A stretch of 33,433 nucleotides of DNA from Fuerstiella sp. (GTDB taxonomy: Bacteria > Planctomycetota > Planctomycetia > Planctomycetales > Planctomycetaceae): NCBI GenBank assembly GCA_022843805.1, contig JALHMY010000104.1:1-33433 (forward strand). The letters run 5' to 3'. Positions 15,393 to 24,129 of the stretch are shown one piece after another; positions within the stretch are counted from its first letter, which is position 1; every line of letters begins with the position of its first letter. The translations under genes and the position numbers were made by a program. The notes beneath the pieces are model-generated. The model saw only the letters and a list, made by a program, of their open reading frames with translations. It was not told where the DNA came from and did no database searches.

Positions 15393-15839
15393 ATGTGGCT
15401 TCGTGATCCGCACGCTTCCAGCAGTGTCGTCGAATCACTCGTGTGGGGTGTACCAGATCGCTATCAACTTCGGAGCTGGGCGGTCATGCCGAATCATGTG
15501 CATGTGTTGCTTACGCCCTGCGTCGAACTGAAGACGGTCACTCAGGGAATCAAAGGCTGGACCGCATGGAAAATTAATGCTTTGCAGAAACAGCGTGGGC
15601 GAGTGTTCTGGCAGGATGAATCCTATGACCACTGGGCTCGGGACGAAGACGAAATGTTTCGCATTATTGACTACATCGAAAACAATCCGGTCACCGCCGG
15701 ATTGTGTGATTCACCGGAACTCTGGCCGTGGTCGTCGGCATACTTTCGGAAGCTGTTTGTATGGAGCATTGGCGATTCGTTTCAACCGGAATGGAAGCCC
15801 AAAGTGCTGGAGTTGTTAGGAGAAATTGTTGCAGAGTAG
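15393..15839 (+). CDS. REP-associated tyrosine transposase (RAYT), possibly N-terminally truncated
   Basis: This 148-residue protein belongs to the Y1/HUH transposase group that handles REP hairpins as single-stranded DNA. The HUH motif lies in V-M-P-N-H-V-H-V-L-L, and the family's later block W-Q-D-E-S-Y-D-H-W and D-Y-I-E-N-N-P-V-T-A-G-L is intact, including the tyrosine usually taken as the nucleophile. Family members normally have another beta strand (H-x-T/V-x-R) and about 20-40 residues before this start. Here the frame runs back into the REP hairpin without a start codon and stops at 15285. It is flanked by REP elements on both sides. It may be a shortened but active copy or a decayed one. 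Confidence 0.85.
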   Translation: MWLRDPHASSSVVESLVWGVPDRYQLRSWAVMPNHVHVLLTPCVELKTVTQGIKGWTAWKINALQKQRGRVFWQDESYDHWARDEDEMFRIIDYIENNPVTAGLCDSPELWPWSSAYFRKLFVWSIGDSFQPEWKPKVLELLGEIVAE

Positions 15840-16194
15840 GTCGACACGCATCGATGACCGATTCCTTGCCGGACAGGTGCATCCAGTCAGCCTGGAAAGG
15901 CTGACGTACGTCCGGCTTTCCAGCCGGACCTCAGCGAAAACACTGCGATGGCGTGCATGTTGGCGTAATGATTATGAGTTTTCAGAGCGTTCCCCACAGG
16001 GCTTTGGCAATCAACGCTATTCTGTGGCGGGCCTCACCGATTGAAAATGCTGGACCGTAACCGAAATTTGGGTATGCTGTTAACCTGCTCATCAGTACGT
16101 TCTGCAGTTTGATCAGCCTCGGGCTGCGGCGGCAGGCGTCTGGCTCTCACGATACGGTTTGCAGTTCAGCTCGCCAGGCAAACGGAGATCAGAG
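15840..16194. other. Intergenic region after RAYT gene
   Basis: This 355-bp gap contains the intact REP pair at 15886-15929 and then the upstream region of the LamG-DUF1549 gene. GGAG at 16184-16187 is the ribosome-binding site for the GTG at 16195. I see no convincing promoter hexamers with proper spacing and no gene. Confidence 0.5.
15886..15929. repeat. Intact REP inverted pair downstream of RAYT gene
   Basis: GTCAGCCTGGAAAGGCTGAC (15886-15905), then GTAC, then GTCCGGCTTTCCAGCCGGAC (15910-15929). Both are perfect 8-bp-stem hairpins with four-base loops (GGAA and TTCC) that are complements of each other, so the pair is arranged head to head around GTAC. The same unit, partly decayed, lies before the gene. 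Confidence 0.9.
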
Positions 16195-19100
16195 GTGTTC
16201 GAAAAACTTTTCTTCAGGCTCATGCGGTCTTTTATCGTACGACTGCTAAAGCCGGTTTGCCTGATTAACCTGATGTGCACCTGGAGTGTGGCGCGTTCCG
16301 CCGATGCAAACAGTGCATATCATCAATGCGTCTGTACGTCTGCACCGGAACTTTACTGGAGTTTTGCGACCACGGATTTTCGCCCTGCGCTCGGTTCGCT
16401 TTCTGCCGCCAGTCCAGGCGGGCGGCCGCATGTGTCGGCGGTCGGCCCTGCGTCGCCCGAGTTTCCGCTGTTCCCTGTAAGGAATGATGCACTGACTCTT
16501 GATGGTCAGTCGTGGATCAGTTTTGATGATGATGGCGACAAAAGCATTCTCGATTATGCCGCCGGGGATTCGATTTCGATCGAGGCCTGGGTGCGGCTGG
16601 ACACAATTGTCGAAGGTCAGCAGCTCTACGTGATCGGGAAGGGACGGACGAATCGCCCGGGGCAGCAGGCGGACAATCAAAACTATGCGCTCCGAGTTCG
16701 AGGTGTCAATGGGATGGCGGCCATCAGTTTCCTGTATCGATCGGCGGATCGCGAGGCGACTCCTGAATTGAATGGCGGAGCCGGACTTCCTGCGTATAAG
16801 GGAGAGTTCCATCGGTGGAACAGTACCGCTGGCTTTGAAGCTGATGGCCGGTGGCATCATGTGGCGGTGACATATACCTTCGGCAGCAAAACTCCTCCAA
16901 AGGGCTGGATTGACGGGCAGCTCACCGATGGCACGTGGGACATGGGGGAGAAATCCTTCTGGAACTCACCGGTGCAGGACAACGATCAACTGTGGATCGG
17001 ATCGTCGATGGGCGGAGCAGAGAACGCCACATTGAAGGGTGATCTGGACGAGATTGCCATCTTCCGCAGGTCGCTGACCGATCGTGAAATTACAGAACGT
17101 TTTCGAACAACTCGCCCGAGCGCAGCTCTGGCTGAGCTGCCTGACGAACAACTGCCGACGGACGCTGTTGTGCTGGATGTGCTTGAAGGCATCAGTCTGA
17201 CGGATCCGTGGTCGCGCGAAACCTCCCGAATCACCATGCAATGGCAGCAGCCACTGGCTGCGGTGTCAGCCGTTCCCAAAAAATACATTTCCGGGGGAAT
17301 CATCGGCGATCGGACGAATCCATGGCTGCTTCGAATGCGCTGCCGCGTGCGTACATCTGAATTGTCTGCCCAGATTCTGATTCGTTCCCGCTCTCACTCC
17401 CGGCTAACGGTGGATGGGAAGGTAGTCGCCTCGATTGAACAAAAGAAGTATGCCTCAGATGGCCATGAAGATGTGAGTGAACCAGCGCCACTGCTGTTCG
17501 AACATATGCATCCGTTGCCGGCAGGCGATCAGGAAGTTGTAACCGACCTTAAACTGTCGGCTGGCGAACATTTGTTTCAGCTGGAAACAGTGATTGGTGG
17601 CCGAGGCATGCGTATAGAAAATGGCGAAACACTGATGGCAGTTGGCGAGTCGGGATCCGGTTTTGTACTGGTCTCCCCGGAGCTAACTTCGGACCTGTCG
17701 GCTCTTTCGGAATCGATAAAGAATTCAGGGGCTGGCGGGACGTCAGCCGGACGGGATTTGCGAAGCAATCGGCAGATCCCAGGGCTGGATGAAAAGTCGT
17801 GGCGTGCGTTTGCCGCAGGTCAGCGGCAATACATTGCGTCTGTTGAACAGCAGGAACGAGAGCGGCAAAGTACTGTGGCGGCCGAATACTGGGAGCATCG
17901 GCATGAAGTATCCCGAAAATTGTACGGCCTCACGGCCGCGGACTTTGTGATCGATTCCGCCGGAGTAGACCAGTTATTGCTTGAGGAGATGCAATCGCAG
18001 CAGATCACGCCTCTGGATCCTGTGGATGATCTGACATTCCTGAAGCGGCTGTCATTAAATACAACCGGAGTGATACCGTCCCGGGATGAGGTTGTCTGGT
18101 ATCTCAGTCAGGCACCCGAAGTTCGCCGATCCATGGCGATCGATCGGTTTCTGGACGATGATCGATGGGCGGATCACTGGGTATCGTACTGGCAGGATGT
18201 GCTGGCGGAGAATCCCGGAATTCTGAAGCCCGAACTGAATAATTCCGGACCATTCCGCTGGTGGATTTACGAAGCCTTTCTGGATAACAGGCCGACAGAC
18301 CGGTTTGCGACGGAACTTGTCATGATGCGTGGCAGTCGGCTGGGAGGCGGGCCGGCCGGTTTCGCGATGGCCACACAAAATGACGTTCCGTTTGCTGAAC
18401 GGGCACTGGTTTTGTCTGCCGCATTCAGTGCCAGAGACATGAAGTGTGCCCGCTGTCATGACTCTCCTGTCAGCGACGTGACTCAGCAGCACCTGTTCGA
18501 GATGGCTGCAATGATTAATCGCGGGCCAATCCGATTGCCGGCGACCAGCACCGTTCCGCCTGGCCCTGACGGAGAGCGGTCAAAGTTAATTACTGTTAGT
18601 CTTGAGCCGGGTGCGGTGATTGCTCCGAAATGGCCATTCGCCGATTTACCAGCTCTTCGAACTTCAGTGTCACGCGGCGATACTGTTCCGGATGCGGAAA
18701 TTACGGACGAAGCACTTTTGCAGAATCCTTCGGATACGAGGGAACTTGCTGCATTGAAGATCACTCATCCCGTCAAATCACGTTTCGCGGCTGTTATGGT
18801 CAATCGACTTTGGGCTCGTTTGTTTGGACGGGAACTGACTGACTTTTCGGACCACGAAAATACCGATGCAGTTCCGTCTCGCCGAAAACTTCTGGATGCA
18901 CTGGCGATGCAGCATATTGCTGCCGGGTATGACCTGAAGGCCACCGCGCGAGTTCTGCTGAACACGCAGGCGTTTCAGCGACAAACAGCTCCGGACGATG
19001 CACCAGTTGCACGCTTCTTCGGAGCTCAGATCGTTCGGCGAATGACAGCCGAGCAGATGGTGGATTCGCTTTATGCGACCGCAGGCAAACAGTTTGATTC

Positions 19101-19755
19101 GGAAATGCTCACTCTGGATACCGAGGGACGTCGTCCGGAAAGTTCATTCCTCAATCTGGGTGCGCCTGTTCGTGCCTGGCAGTTTTGTTCTTTGTCGAAT
19201 GAGCGAGACCGGCCTGCTCTTGCCCTCCCTGCAGCACAGTCGATTTTTGACCTTCTGACCGTCTTCGGCTGGCGTGATTCCAGACCTCAGTCACAGACCG
19301 AGCGGGATGACAGCGCGACAGTGCTTCAGCCACTCACTCTTGCCAATGGCACCGCCGGACGACGACTCATTCAGCTGAGCGACGGTGCGGCTGTCACAGA
19401 ACTGGCGGTCAATGCGGAATCTCCGGAACAGCTGGCTAAACAATTGTTTCGCCACATTCTTACCAGAGAACCGACTGATGATGAAACGACCCTGTTTGCG
19501 ACAGAATTGTCGGAGGGATTCGCTGACCTGCTGGTCTCTGATGTCAGGGTATCTGACCAGCCGAGAGTGCTAAGGAACCCGGTCAGCTGGTCGAACCATC
19601 TGCATCCCAGAGCCACAGTCCTGAAACAGCAGCTGGAAACCCTTGTTCGAGCAGGAGATCCCCCTTCTGTTCAGCTGCGGGAAGACTGGCGGCGCCGCGC
19701 GGAAGATGTGTTGTGGGTGCTTTTGAATAGTCCGGAATTCGCCTTTGTTCCGTAG
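16195..19755 (+). CDS. LamG-DUF1549-DUF1553 exported protein
   Basis: This large exported planctomycete-type protein is about 1186 residues. The GTG at 16195 is preferred over the upstream TTG because GGAG sits seven bases before it; a hydrophobic export signal follows (to A-R-S-A-D-A). Residues about 50-300 form a LamG/concanavalin-like domain (S-I-E-A-W-V-R-L; D-G-R-W-H-H-V-A-V-T-Y; G-D-L-D-E-I-A-I-F-R-R). From about 580 comes DUF1549 (F-L-K-R-L-S-L-N-T-T-G; W-A-D-H-W), with C751-A-R-C754-H755, a c-type haem-like motif usual in this family. DUF1553 follows to the end (V-N-R-L-W-A-R-L-F-G-R-E-L; L-W-V-L-L-N-S-P-E-F). A DUF1501 gene follows 45 bp later, the standard pairing. The biochemical role is not established; carbohydrate handling at the envelope is a common guess. 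Confidence 0.92.
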   Translation: MFEKLFFRLMRSFIVRLLKPVCLINLMCTWSVARSADANSAYHQCVCTSAPELYWSFATTDFRPALGSLSAASPGGRPHVSAVGPASPEFPLFPVRNDALTLDGQSWISFDDDGDKSILDYAAGDSISIEAWVRLDTIVEGQQLYVIGKGRTNRPGQQADNQNYALRVRGVNGMAAISFLYRSADREATPELNGGAGLPAYKGEFHRWNSTAGFEADGRWHHVAVTYTFGSKTPPKGWIDGQLTDGTWDMGEKSFWNSPVQDNDQLWIGSSMGGAENATLKGDLDEIAIFRRSLTDREITERFRTTRPSAALAELPDEQLPTDAVVLDVLEGISLTDPWSRETSRITMQWQQPLAAVSAVPKKYISGGIIGDRTNPWLLRMRCRVRTSELSAQILIRSRSHSRLTVDGKVVASIEQKKYASDGHEDVSEPAPLLFEHMHPLPAGDQEVVTDLKLSAGEHLFQLETVIGGRGMRIENGETLMAVGESGSGFVLVSPELTSDLSALSESIKNSGAGGTSAGRDLRSNRQIPGLDEKSWRAFAAGQRQYIASVEQQERERQSTVAAEYWEHRHEVSRKLYGLTAADFVIDSAGVDQLLLEEMQSQQITPLDPVDDLTFLKRLSLNTTGVIPSRDEVVWYLSQAPEVRRSMAIDRFLDDDRWADHWVSYWQDVLAENPGILKPELNNSGPFRWWIYEAFLDNRPTDRFATELVMMRGSRLGGGPAGFAMATQNDVPFAERALVLSAAFSARDMKCARCHDSPVSDVTQQHLFEMAAMINRGPIRLPATSTVPPGPDGERSKLITVSLEPGAVIAPKWPFADLPALRTSVSRGDTVPDAEITDEALLQNPSDTRELAALKITHPVKSRFAAVMVNRLWARLFGRELTDFSDHENTDAVPSRRKLLDALAMQHIAAGYDLKATARVLLNTQAFQRQTAPDDAPVARFFGAQIVRRMTAEQMVDSLYATAGKQFDSEMLTLDTEGRRPESSFLNLGAPVRAWQFCSLSNERDRPALALPAAQSIFDLLTVFGWRDSRPQSQTERDDSATVLQPLTLANGTAGRRLIQLSDGAAVTELAVNAESPEQLAKQLFRHILTREPTDDETTLFATELSEGFADLLVSDVRVSDQPRVLRNPVSWSNHLHPRATVLKQQLETLVRAGDPPSVQLREDWRRRAEDVLWVLLNSPEFAFVP

Positions 19756-19800
19756 AATGCTGTTAAGCTTTATCTGACCTTCCTGCAGGTGTCCGCTGTG

Positions 19801-21114
19801 ATGAAAAAGAAACTGCCTCGACGTGAATTACTGCGGGCATCCGCAGTCAGTGCGGTTGCTTTGTCCGCCGCGGACGCCGTCGCTCGACCGGTTACTGACG
19901 AATCAGCTCAGAAACCGTTACGAGGCAAAGCGCAAAGCTGTATTTTTATCTGGCTTGGCGGAGGTGCCTGTCAGATTGATACCTGGGATCCCAAAGTGAT
20001 CGGTGATCCGACTCAGGGGAAAAAGAAGCCGGGTTCGGCTTACCCGGCGATTGAGACTGCCGTCCCAGGCGTTCAGATTTGCGAGCATTTGCCGAAGATG
20101 GCATATCGACTGGATCGGGGCACAATAATTCGCACTGTGACGCATGATGTGATTGACGAACATGCTGCGGCCACTAACCGTATGCATTCAGGACGTGCTC
20201 CAACAGGAACGATCGTTTATCCATCAATCGGGTCAGTGGTATCCCATGAGCTGGGCAGTGCCAGCGGAGAAGTGCCGTCGTACATCGTGATGGGTTATCC
20301 CAGCTCAACGCGTGGTCCCGGATTTCTGGGTGCAAAGCACAACTATATTTATCTCATCGATACCGAAAGCGGCCCGGAAGGGCTCCGGCGGGCCGATGAT
20401 GTCACTCCGGATCGCCTGGATCGACGGGCACGTCTGCTGACTCAGATGCGAAACGACTATCGTCGACGTTTCAGTGGTTTTCGAAGAGTTGAGGACTATG
20501 TCGACGCCGGGGTTACCGGCGATCAGCTGGCCGGACCTAAGTTTGCGGGTGTCTTTGATCTTCGGTCGGAGAATCCGGAACTCCGCAGTACGTATGGTGG
20601 CGAGTTTGGTCAGCGATGTCTGCTGGCCAGAAGGCTTGTGGAAAGCGGTACCCGGTTTATTGAAGTCAGCTTCAATCTGAATTTTATCAATGGGACTGGT
20701 TGGGATACTCACAACGAAGGACAGCAGAATCAGCATCTCCTGATCAGAGAACTGGATCAGGCGCTGGCGGCACTGATCGATGATCTGGAGGCCCGGAAAC
20801 TGCTGGATACAACTCTGGTCGTTGTCGCAACAGAGTTTGGACGCCCTCCGGAATTCGACGGCGGCGGCGGCAGGGGGCACCAGAGCAAAGCGTTCAGTGT
20901 TCCGCTGTTTGGCGGCGGATTGAAATCCGGAATGGTGATTGGACAAACCGACGAACTGGGAGCATCCGTGGTGAGTGATCCTGTTTCCGTCCCTGATCTG
21001 CATGCCACAATCTATGCCGCTCTTGGAATTGACCCTTCCAAAGAACTGTATGATGGCGATCGGCCTGTACCGATCACCGATCACGGTCGTCCGCTGTCGG
21101 TACTGTTTACATGA
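19801..21114 (+). CDS. DUF1501 protein with Tat signal
   Basis: This protein is about 437 residues from the ATG at 19801 (M-K-K-K-L-P-R-R-E-L-L-R-A-S). GTG codons at 19789 and 19798 are alternative starts; only an AGG at 19787 is available as ribosome-binding site. The twin-arginine R-R-E-L-L-R-A-S-A-V-S-A-V-A-L indicates Tat export. DUF1501 belongs to the alkaline-phosphatase/sulfatase-like superfamily. Visible blocks include W-L-G-G-G-A-C-Q-I-D-T-W-D-P-K, W-D-T-H-N-E-G-Q-Q-N-Q, T-E-F-G-R-P-P and G-R-G-H-Q-S-K-A-F-S-V, which carry the likely metal-binding Asp/His residues. It is paired with the DUF1549/DUF1553 gene upstream, and the two are thought to work together. Substrate unknown. Confidence 0.93.
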   Translation: MKKKLPRRELLRASAVSAVALSAADAVARPVTDESAQKPLRGKAQSCIFIWLGGGACQIDTWDPKVIGDPTQGKKKPGSAYPAIETAVPGVQICEHLPKMAYRLDRGTIIRTVTHDVIDEHAAATNRMHSGRAPTGTIVYPSIGSVVSHELGSASGEVPSYIVMGYPSSTRGPGFLGAKHNYIYLIDTESGPEGLRRADDVTPDRLDRRARLLTQMRNDYRRRFSGFRRVEDYVDAGVTGDQLAGPKFAGVFDLRSENPELRSTYGGEFGQRCLLARRLVESGTRFIEVSFNLNFINGTGWDTHNEGQQNQHLLIRELDQALAALIDDLEARKLLDTTLVVVATEFGRPPEFDGGGGRGHQSKAFSVPLFGGGLKSGMVIGQTDELGASVVSDPVSVPDLHATIYAALGIDPSKELYDGDRPVPITDHGRPLSVLFT

Positions 21115-21344
21115 TTGGCGAGTTGTTTCGTACTTCGTCGGTTAGATCGTGGATCGGGCCGGGGGTGTTCGTCGCGGAATCACGTTGCTGTTGAATCGCG
21201 CGAAGCTGAAGCGGCTAAGTATCCAAAGAATGCGGTCGGGCAGCAGCTTTTCGTTGTTATGAACTGTATCGTGTCACTCTTGTCAGCAGTTGCGCAGAAT
21301 TTCAAAAGCAACCAGATGTTAAATTGCAGTAGAAAACATCGATT
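21115..21344. other. Intergenic region upstream of L-S-G-C protein gene
   Basis: This 230-bp gap has no supported gene. The last 60 bases are AT-richer (AATTTCAAAAGCAACCAGAT onward), which fits a promoter region for the next gene, but no clear hexamer pair is seen. Confidence 0.4.
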
Positions 21345-22340
21345 ATGGACAGAAACAACTTAATTTTTCGCACGCAGCCAGTTGCGTTTCTGCAATACAA
21401 TCTATTGCATCCAAACCCTTCCTGGGGACTGGAAACGCACATCGTTGATCCCAGAGATCTGCAAACCGGAATTCAAACGTTTGACATCCTGAACCCCGCA
21501 TCAGGTGATCGGGGAAGCAGAGGGCTGCACCAGCTCAAGTTCTATGACCGGGGCGCTCAACATCTGCATCATGGCACAGTGCTGGGTTCAAAAAACGCAG
21601 AGAAGACCTTCACCGCAAGTGGACGCATTGACAGTCTCTGGGACACCTTTCGCGATACCGTGACCGAAGCGCGAACCTCGAACGAACCTCCCATCAGAGC
21701 CTACTGGCTGCCCTTTAAGATGAACCGAACCTTCGAGATGGACCTCAACAATCAGGCGGACTTCTTCTTTACTGCTGGTCTCAGTGGTTGCACAGTCGTG
21801 GTATCCGGGAGTCCTCAAACCCCGCATGTGGCACACATCAATCGAATGGAAGGTTCCGAGTTAACGAGTCTGATCGATAAGTACCGGCCTCGGCGGATTT
21901 CAACTGATCCGCTGGGAGTTCACAATTTCGACGGGGGATATGAAGATCTTCGGCCCACTCCGACAAAAGCGGAAACCACGACACGTCAGATCCTGATGCA
22001 GGAAATCAAAGGCGCCGCAGCTGCGAAAGCCGCGGGGGCAACCGTTCGGGGCACGAATTATACTCCGCGAGATCTGGGCGGCGGCACTGGCGTCCAGGTC
22101 GGTGGACCGCAGCTGGCGGGCAATCATATTTTTGGCGTGGTCGATTTTGCTCAACACTACGCAGGAACATCCGCTCTTGAAGCGACGGCCAATGTCGTAG
22201 GCTACCGCAACACTGCGACTGGGAACTGGCATTTCGTCTACCAGGTCTTCGGCTCCACCGGCCACAACTATTATATGCGACAGCGCCTGAAGTGTGTCGT
22301 ATGCAAAACTGAAGTCAACAATTGTACCTGTCCGGCGTGA
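21345..22340 (+). CDS. Candidate CNF1/BLF1-like cysteine deamidase (L-S-G-C protein)
   Basis: This 331-residue protein is not obviously assigned to a family. Its most telling segment is F-F-F-T-A-G-L-S-G-C149-T-V-V-V, followed by H161 and H164 (P-H-V-A-H-I-N). L-S-G-C is the active-site motif shared by the Rho-deamidating toxin CNF1 and Burkholderia lethal factor 1. In CNF1 the Cys and His are 15 residues apart (C866/H881) and in BLF1 12 apart (C94/H106); both distances occur here. The C-terminus has C317-x2-C320-x6-C327-x-C329, a possible metal site. There is no signal peptide or membrane segment. It is not clearly in an operon: DUF1501 ends 230 bp before, and the next gene is convergent. 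The ATG at 21345 lacks a strong ribosome-binding site. Deamidase activity is an inference from motif and spacing only. Confidence 0.6.
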   Translation: MDRNNLIFRTQPVAFLQYNLLHPNPSWGLETHIVDPRDLQTGIQTFDILNPASGDRGSRGLHQLKFYDRGAQHLHHGTVLGSKNAEKTFTASGRIDSLWDTFRDTVTEARTSNEPPIRAYWLPFKMNRTFEMDLNNQADFFFTAGLSGCTVVVSGSPQTPHVAHINRMEGSELTSLIDKYRPRRISTDPLGVHNFDGGYEDLRPTPTKAETTTRQILMQEIKGAAAAKAAGATVRGTNYTPRDLGGGTGVQVGGPQLAGNHIFGVVDFAQHYAGTSALEATANVVGYRNTATGNWHFVYQVFGSTGHNYYMRQRLKCVVCKTEVNNCTCPA

Positions 22341-22402
22341 ACAGACGTTGTTGTCACTCAGTTCAGGCCCCTATTCGGATCTGTTATGGCCCGTGTTCAA
22401 TC

Positions 22403-24022
22403 TTAACGAACTCGTGCTTCGAAGGTGATCTGTCCTTCAGTATGGCCTTTGAGTGCATTATCCAGCTTGAATATCAGGATATGGCTGCCTTCTCCATTGG
22501 GAGTCACTGTTACCTCGCCCGGGTTCTTTTCATCAATCGCCGCACTGCCTTCCACGTATTGTAGTCGTGGTGTCAGGTTGTCCGTGATCCTGACGTCGTA
22601 AACATCAAAGTCGCCCACATTGCGGAACTCGATTGTGAACTTCACTGTATCACCGGACTGGGCGGTCGCACGATCGGCCAGTTTAATAATCTGCAGGTCA
22701 CCCTTTGTTTTGCGCTGATCTTCCACGCTGACCGCTTCATGAAGCTTGAAGCTGCTCGTGAGTTCGATGGTGGTTGATGTACTGACGGTGATTTGAGGGA
22801 ACAGATTGCGGGTCCAGACGACCGCATTCTGCATCTGTTCGCTGATGATCGGCGTATCAAGCTTGCCCAGTTCTCCGGCCCCTGTGTACTTGCGATCTTC
22901 GTGACCGATATCCACTTTGCGGGACAGAATTGGAGTGTCGGTTTTTGAAGCCTGAGAAGGCGGCAGTGCAGTCTCCAGTTCATCCACTCGATTTCGGGAG
23001 TCGAGTTCCACAAGGCCGGTTGACCGGACAGTTTCTTCGCCCCGCAGTCCGGTTTTCAGATTGCCGGCGCCAAGTGCATCCCGTGTCCCCGCCACCATGT
23101 CGATTTTCGTGTCGGTTTCGAGGTTTGTGACTGTTCGAATCGAACCGAACCGTGGTGAATAGATGGCAACTCGATTGGACGGTTTGATACGGTTGGCGCC
23201 GGTATGGTCGGAGAATTCAGCGACTGTATCTTCTGATTCAAGCCCGCCCCGATCACCCGCACGAAAGTGAACGGGAATATCGCGGTCTCCTCCGTCAAAG
23301 ACGTACTCATCAGGAAATAGGTCGGCCATGGGGCCGGCGGCAATCGTTTCCATCCGATTTGACATCTGCGCATCGGGAGGGCATTCCTGTCGAGGTTCAG
23401 ACGCAATGAATGTGGCTCGCTGAATGCCAGCCGGATGGCTGTCCGGCTGATAGCTTGCCAATCGGAACTCGTTCAGATCGGCAGTTTCCGTTTTTGCTGA
23501 TACTTGCGAGATTGCCGGTGCTGCTGGCTTTTCTTCCGGGGTGGCCGCTGAGGCCGGTTTTTCGAATTCGGCGAAGGGATTCACTTCGTCAGCGGATGCA
23601 ATATCAGCGGACGCAATCTGAACCGGTGCAGCGTCAGCTGCGGGTAGAGTGGCAGCCGCAGTTGCGGGGCTCGCAGCAGGTGCCGTGCTGGCGGAGAATG
23701 TGGTAACAGGCTCAGCGCTGACTGCGGCGGTGACCGTCGGTTTGCCGGAGACTGAAGCGGATTGTGTTGTTCGAGCTGAATCTGTGAGAGCGCCGGGGTC
23801 GGCCGATTTCAGGCTGGCCTGATCCGGATAACGGGCCTGAGCAGTCGAAGCATTGCCGGCGTGCTGAGGATCCAGTTCCTGTGGTGATCGTGCGGAAAAT
23901 ACATGATCAGGCTGTTGCCGAAAGCTGGCCGGCATACTGCACGCCGGTATCAGAGCCATGCTGGCAACTGCTGAAATTCGGACAACCCACCGTGATGGAA
24001 TGAATCTGATCGACTTTTGCAT
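22403..24022 (-). CDS. DUF11-domain envelope protein
   Basis: This 539-residue exported protein starts at the ATG at 24022, with AGGA eight bases upstream. The N-terminal hydrophobic stretch ends in A-L-I-P-A-C-S, which could be a lipobox with an unusual Pro, so either a lipoprotein or an ordinary signal peptide. Residues about 40-200 are Ala/Thr/Pro/Ser-rich and likely disordered. The last roughly 100 residues form a DUF11 (Ig-like, conserved-repeat) domain: A-Q-S-G-D-T-V-K-F-T-I-E-F-R-N-V-G, then V-R-I-T-D-N-L-T-P-R-L-Q-Y-V-E-G-S, ending T-F-E-A-R-V-R. Such domains occur on surface or cell-wall proteins. It probably forms a leftward group with the two paralogous envelope genes behind it. 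Confidence 0.85.
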   Translation of the reverse strand: MQKSIRFIPSRWVVRISAVASMALIPACSMPASFRQQPDHVFSARSPQELDPQHAGNASTAQARYPDQASLKSADPGALTDSARTTQSASVSGKPTVTAAVSAEPVTTFSASTAPAASPATAAATLPAADAAPVQIASADIASADEVNPFAEFEKPASAATPEEKPAAPAISQVSAKTETADLNEFRLASYQPDSHPAGIQRATFIASEPRQECPPDAQMSNRMETIAAGPMADLFPDEYVFDGGDRDIPVHFRAGDRGGLESEDTVAEFSDHTGANRIKPSNRVAIYSPRFGSIRTVTNLETDTKIDMVAGTRDALGAGNLKTGLRGEETVRSTGLVELDSRNRVDELETALPPSQASKTDTPILSRKVDIGHEDRKYTGAGELGKLDTPIISEQMQNAVVWTRNLFPQITVSTSTTIELTSSFKLHEAVSVEDQRKTKGDLQIIKLADRATAQSGDTVKFTIEFRNVGDFDVYDVRITDNLTPRLQYVEGSAAIDEKNPGEVTVTPNGEGSHILIFKLDNALKGHTEGQITFEARVR

Positions 24023-24129
24023 TCCGGGATTCCTGAATCACGCGTATCTGAAAACACGCACACCGAATTTTCGATTGTTGTCCGGGCGTTTTGTTTGAAG
24101 ACAAAGCCGCCGAGCTGAATAAATGGTAT

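Noticed and set aside
20305..21084. 259-codon minus-strand frame
   Set aside because: Antisense shadow of the DUF1501 gene.
21115..21363. 82-codon plus-strand frame right after the DUF1501 stop
   Set aside because: No ribosome-binding site, odd composition (many Arg/Ser/Cys), and it overlaps the start of the L-S-G-C protein gene in another frame.
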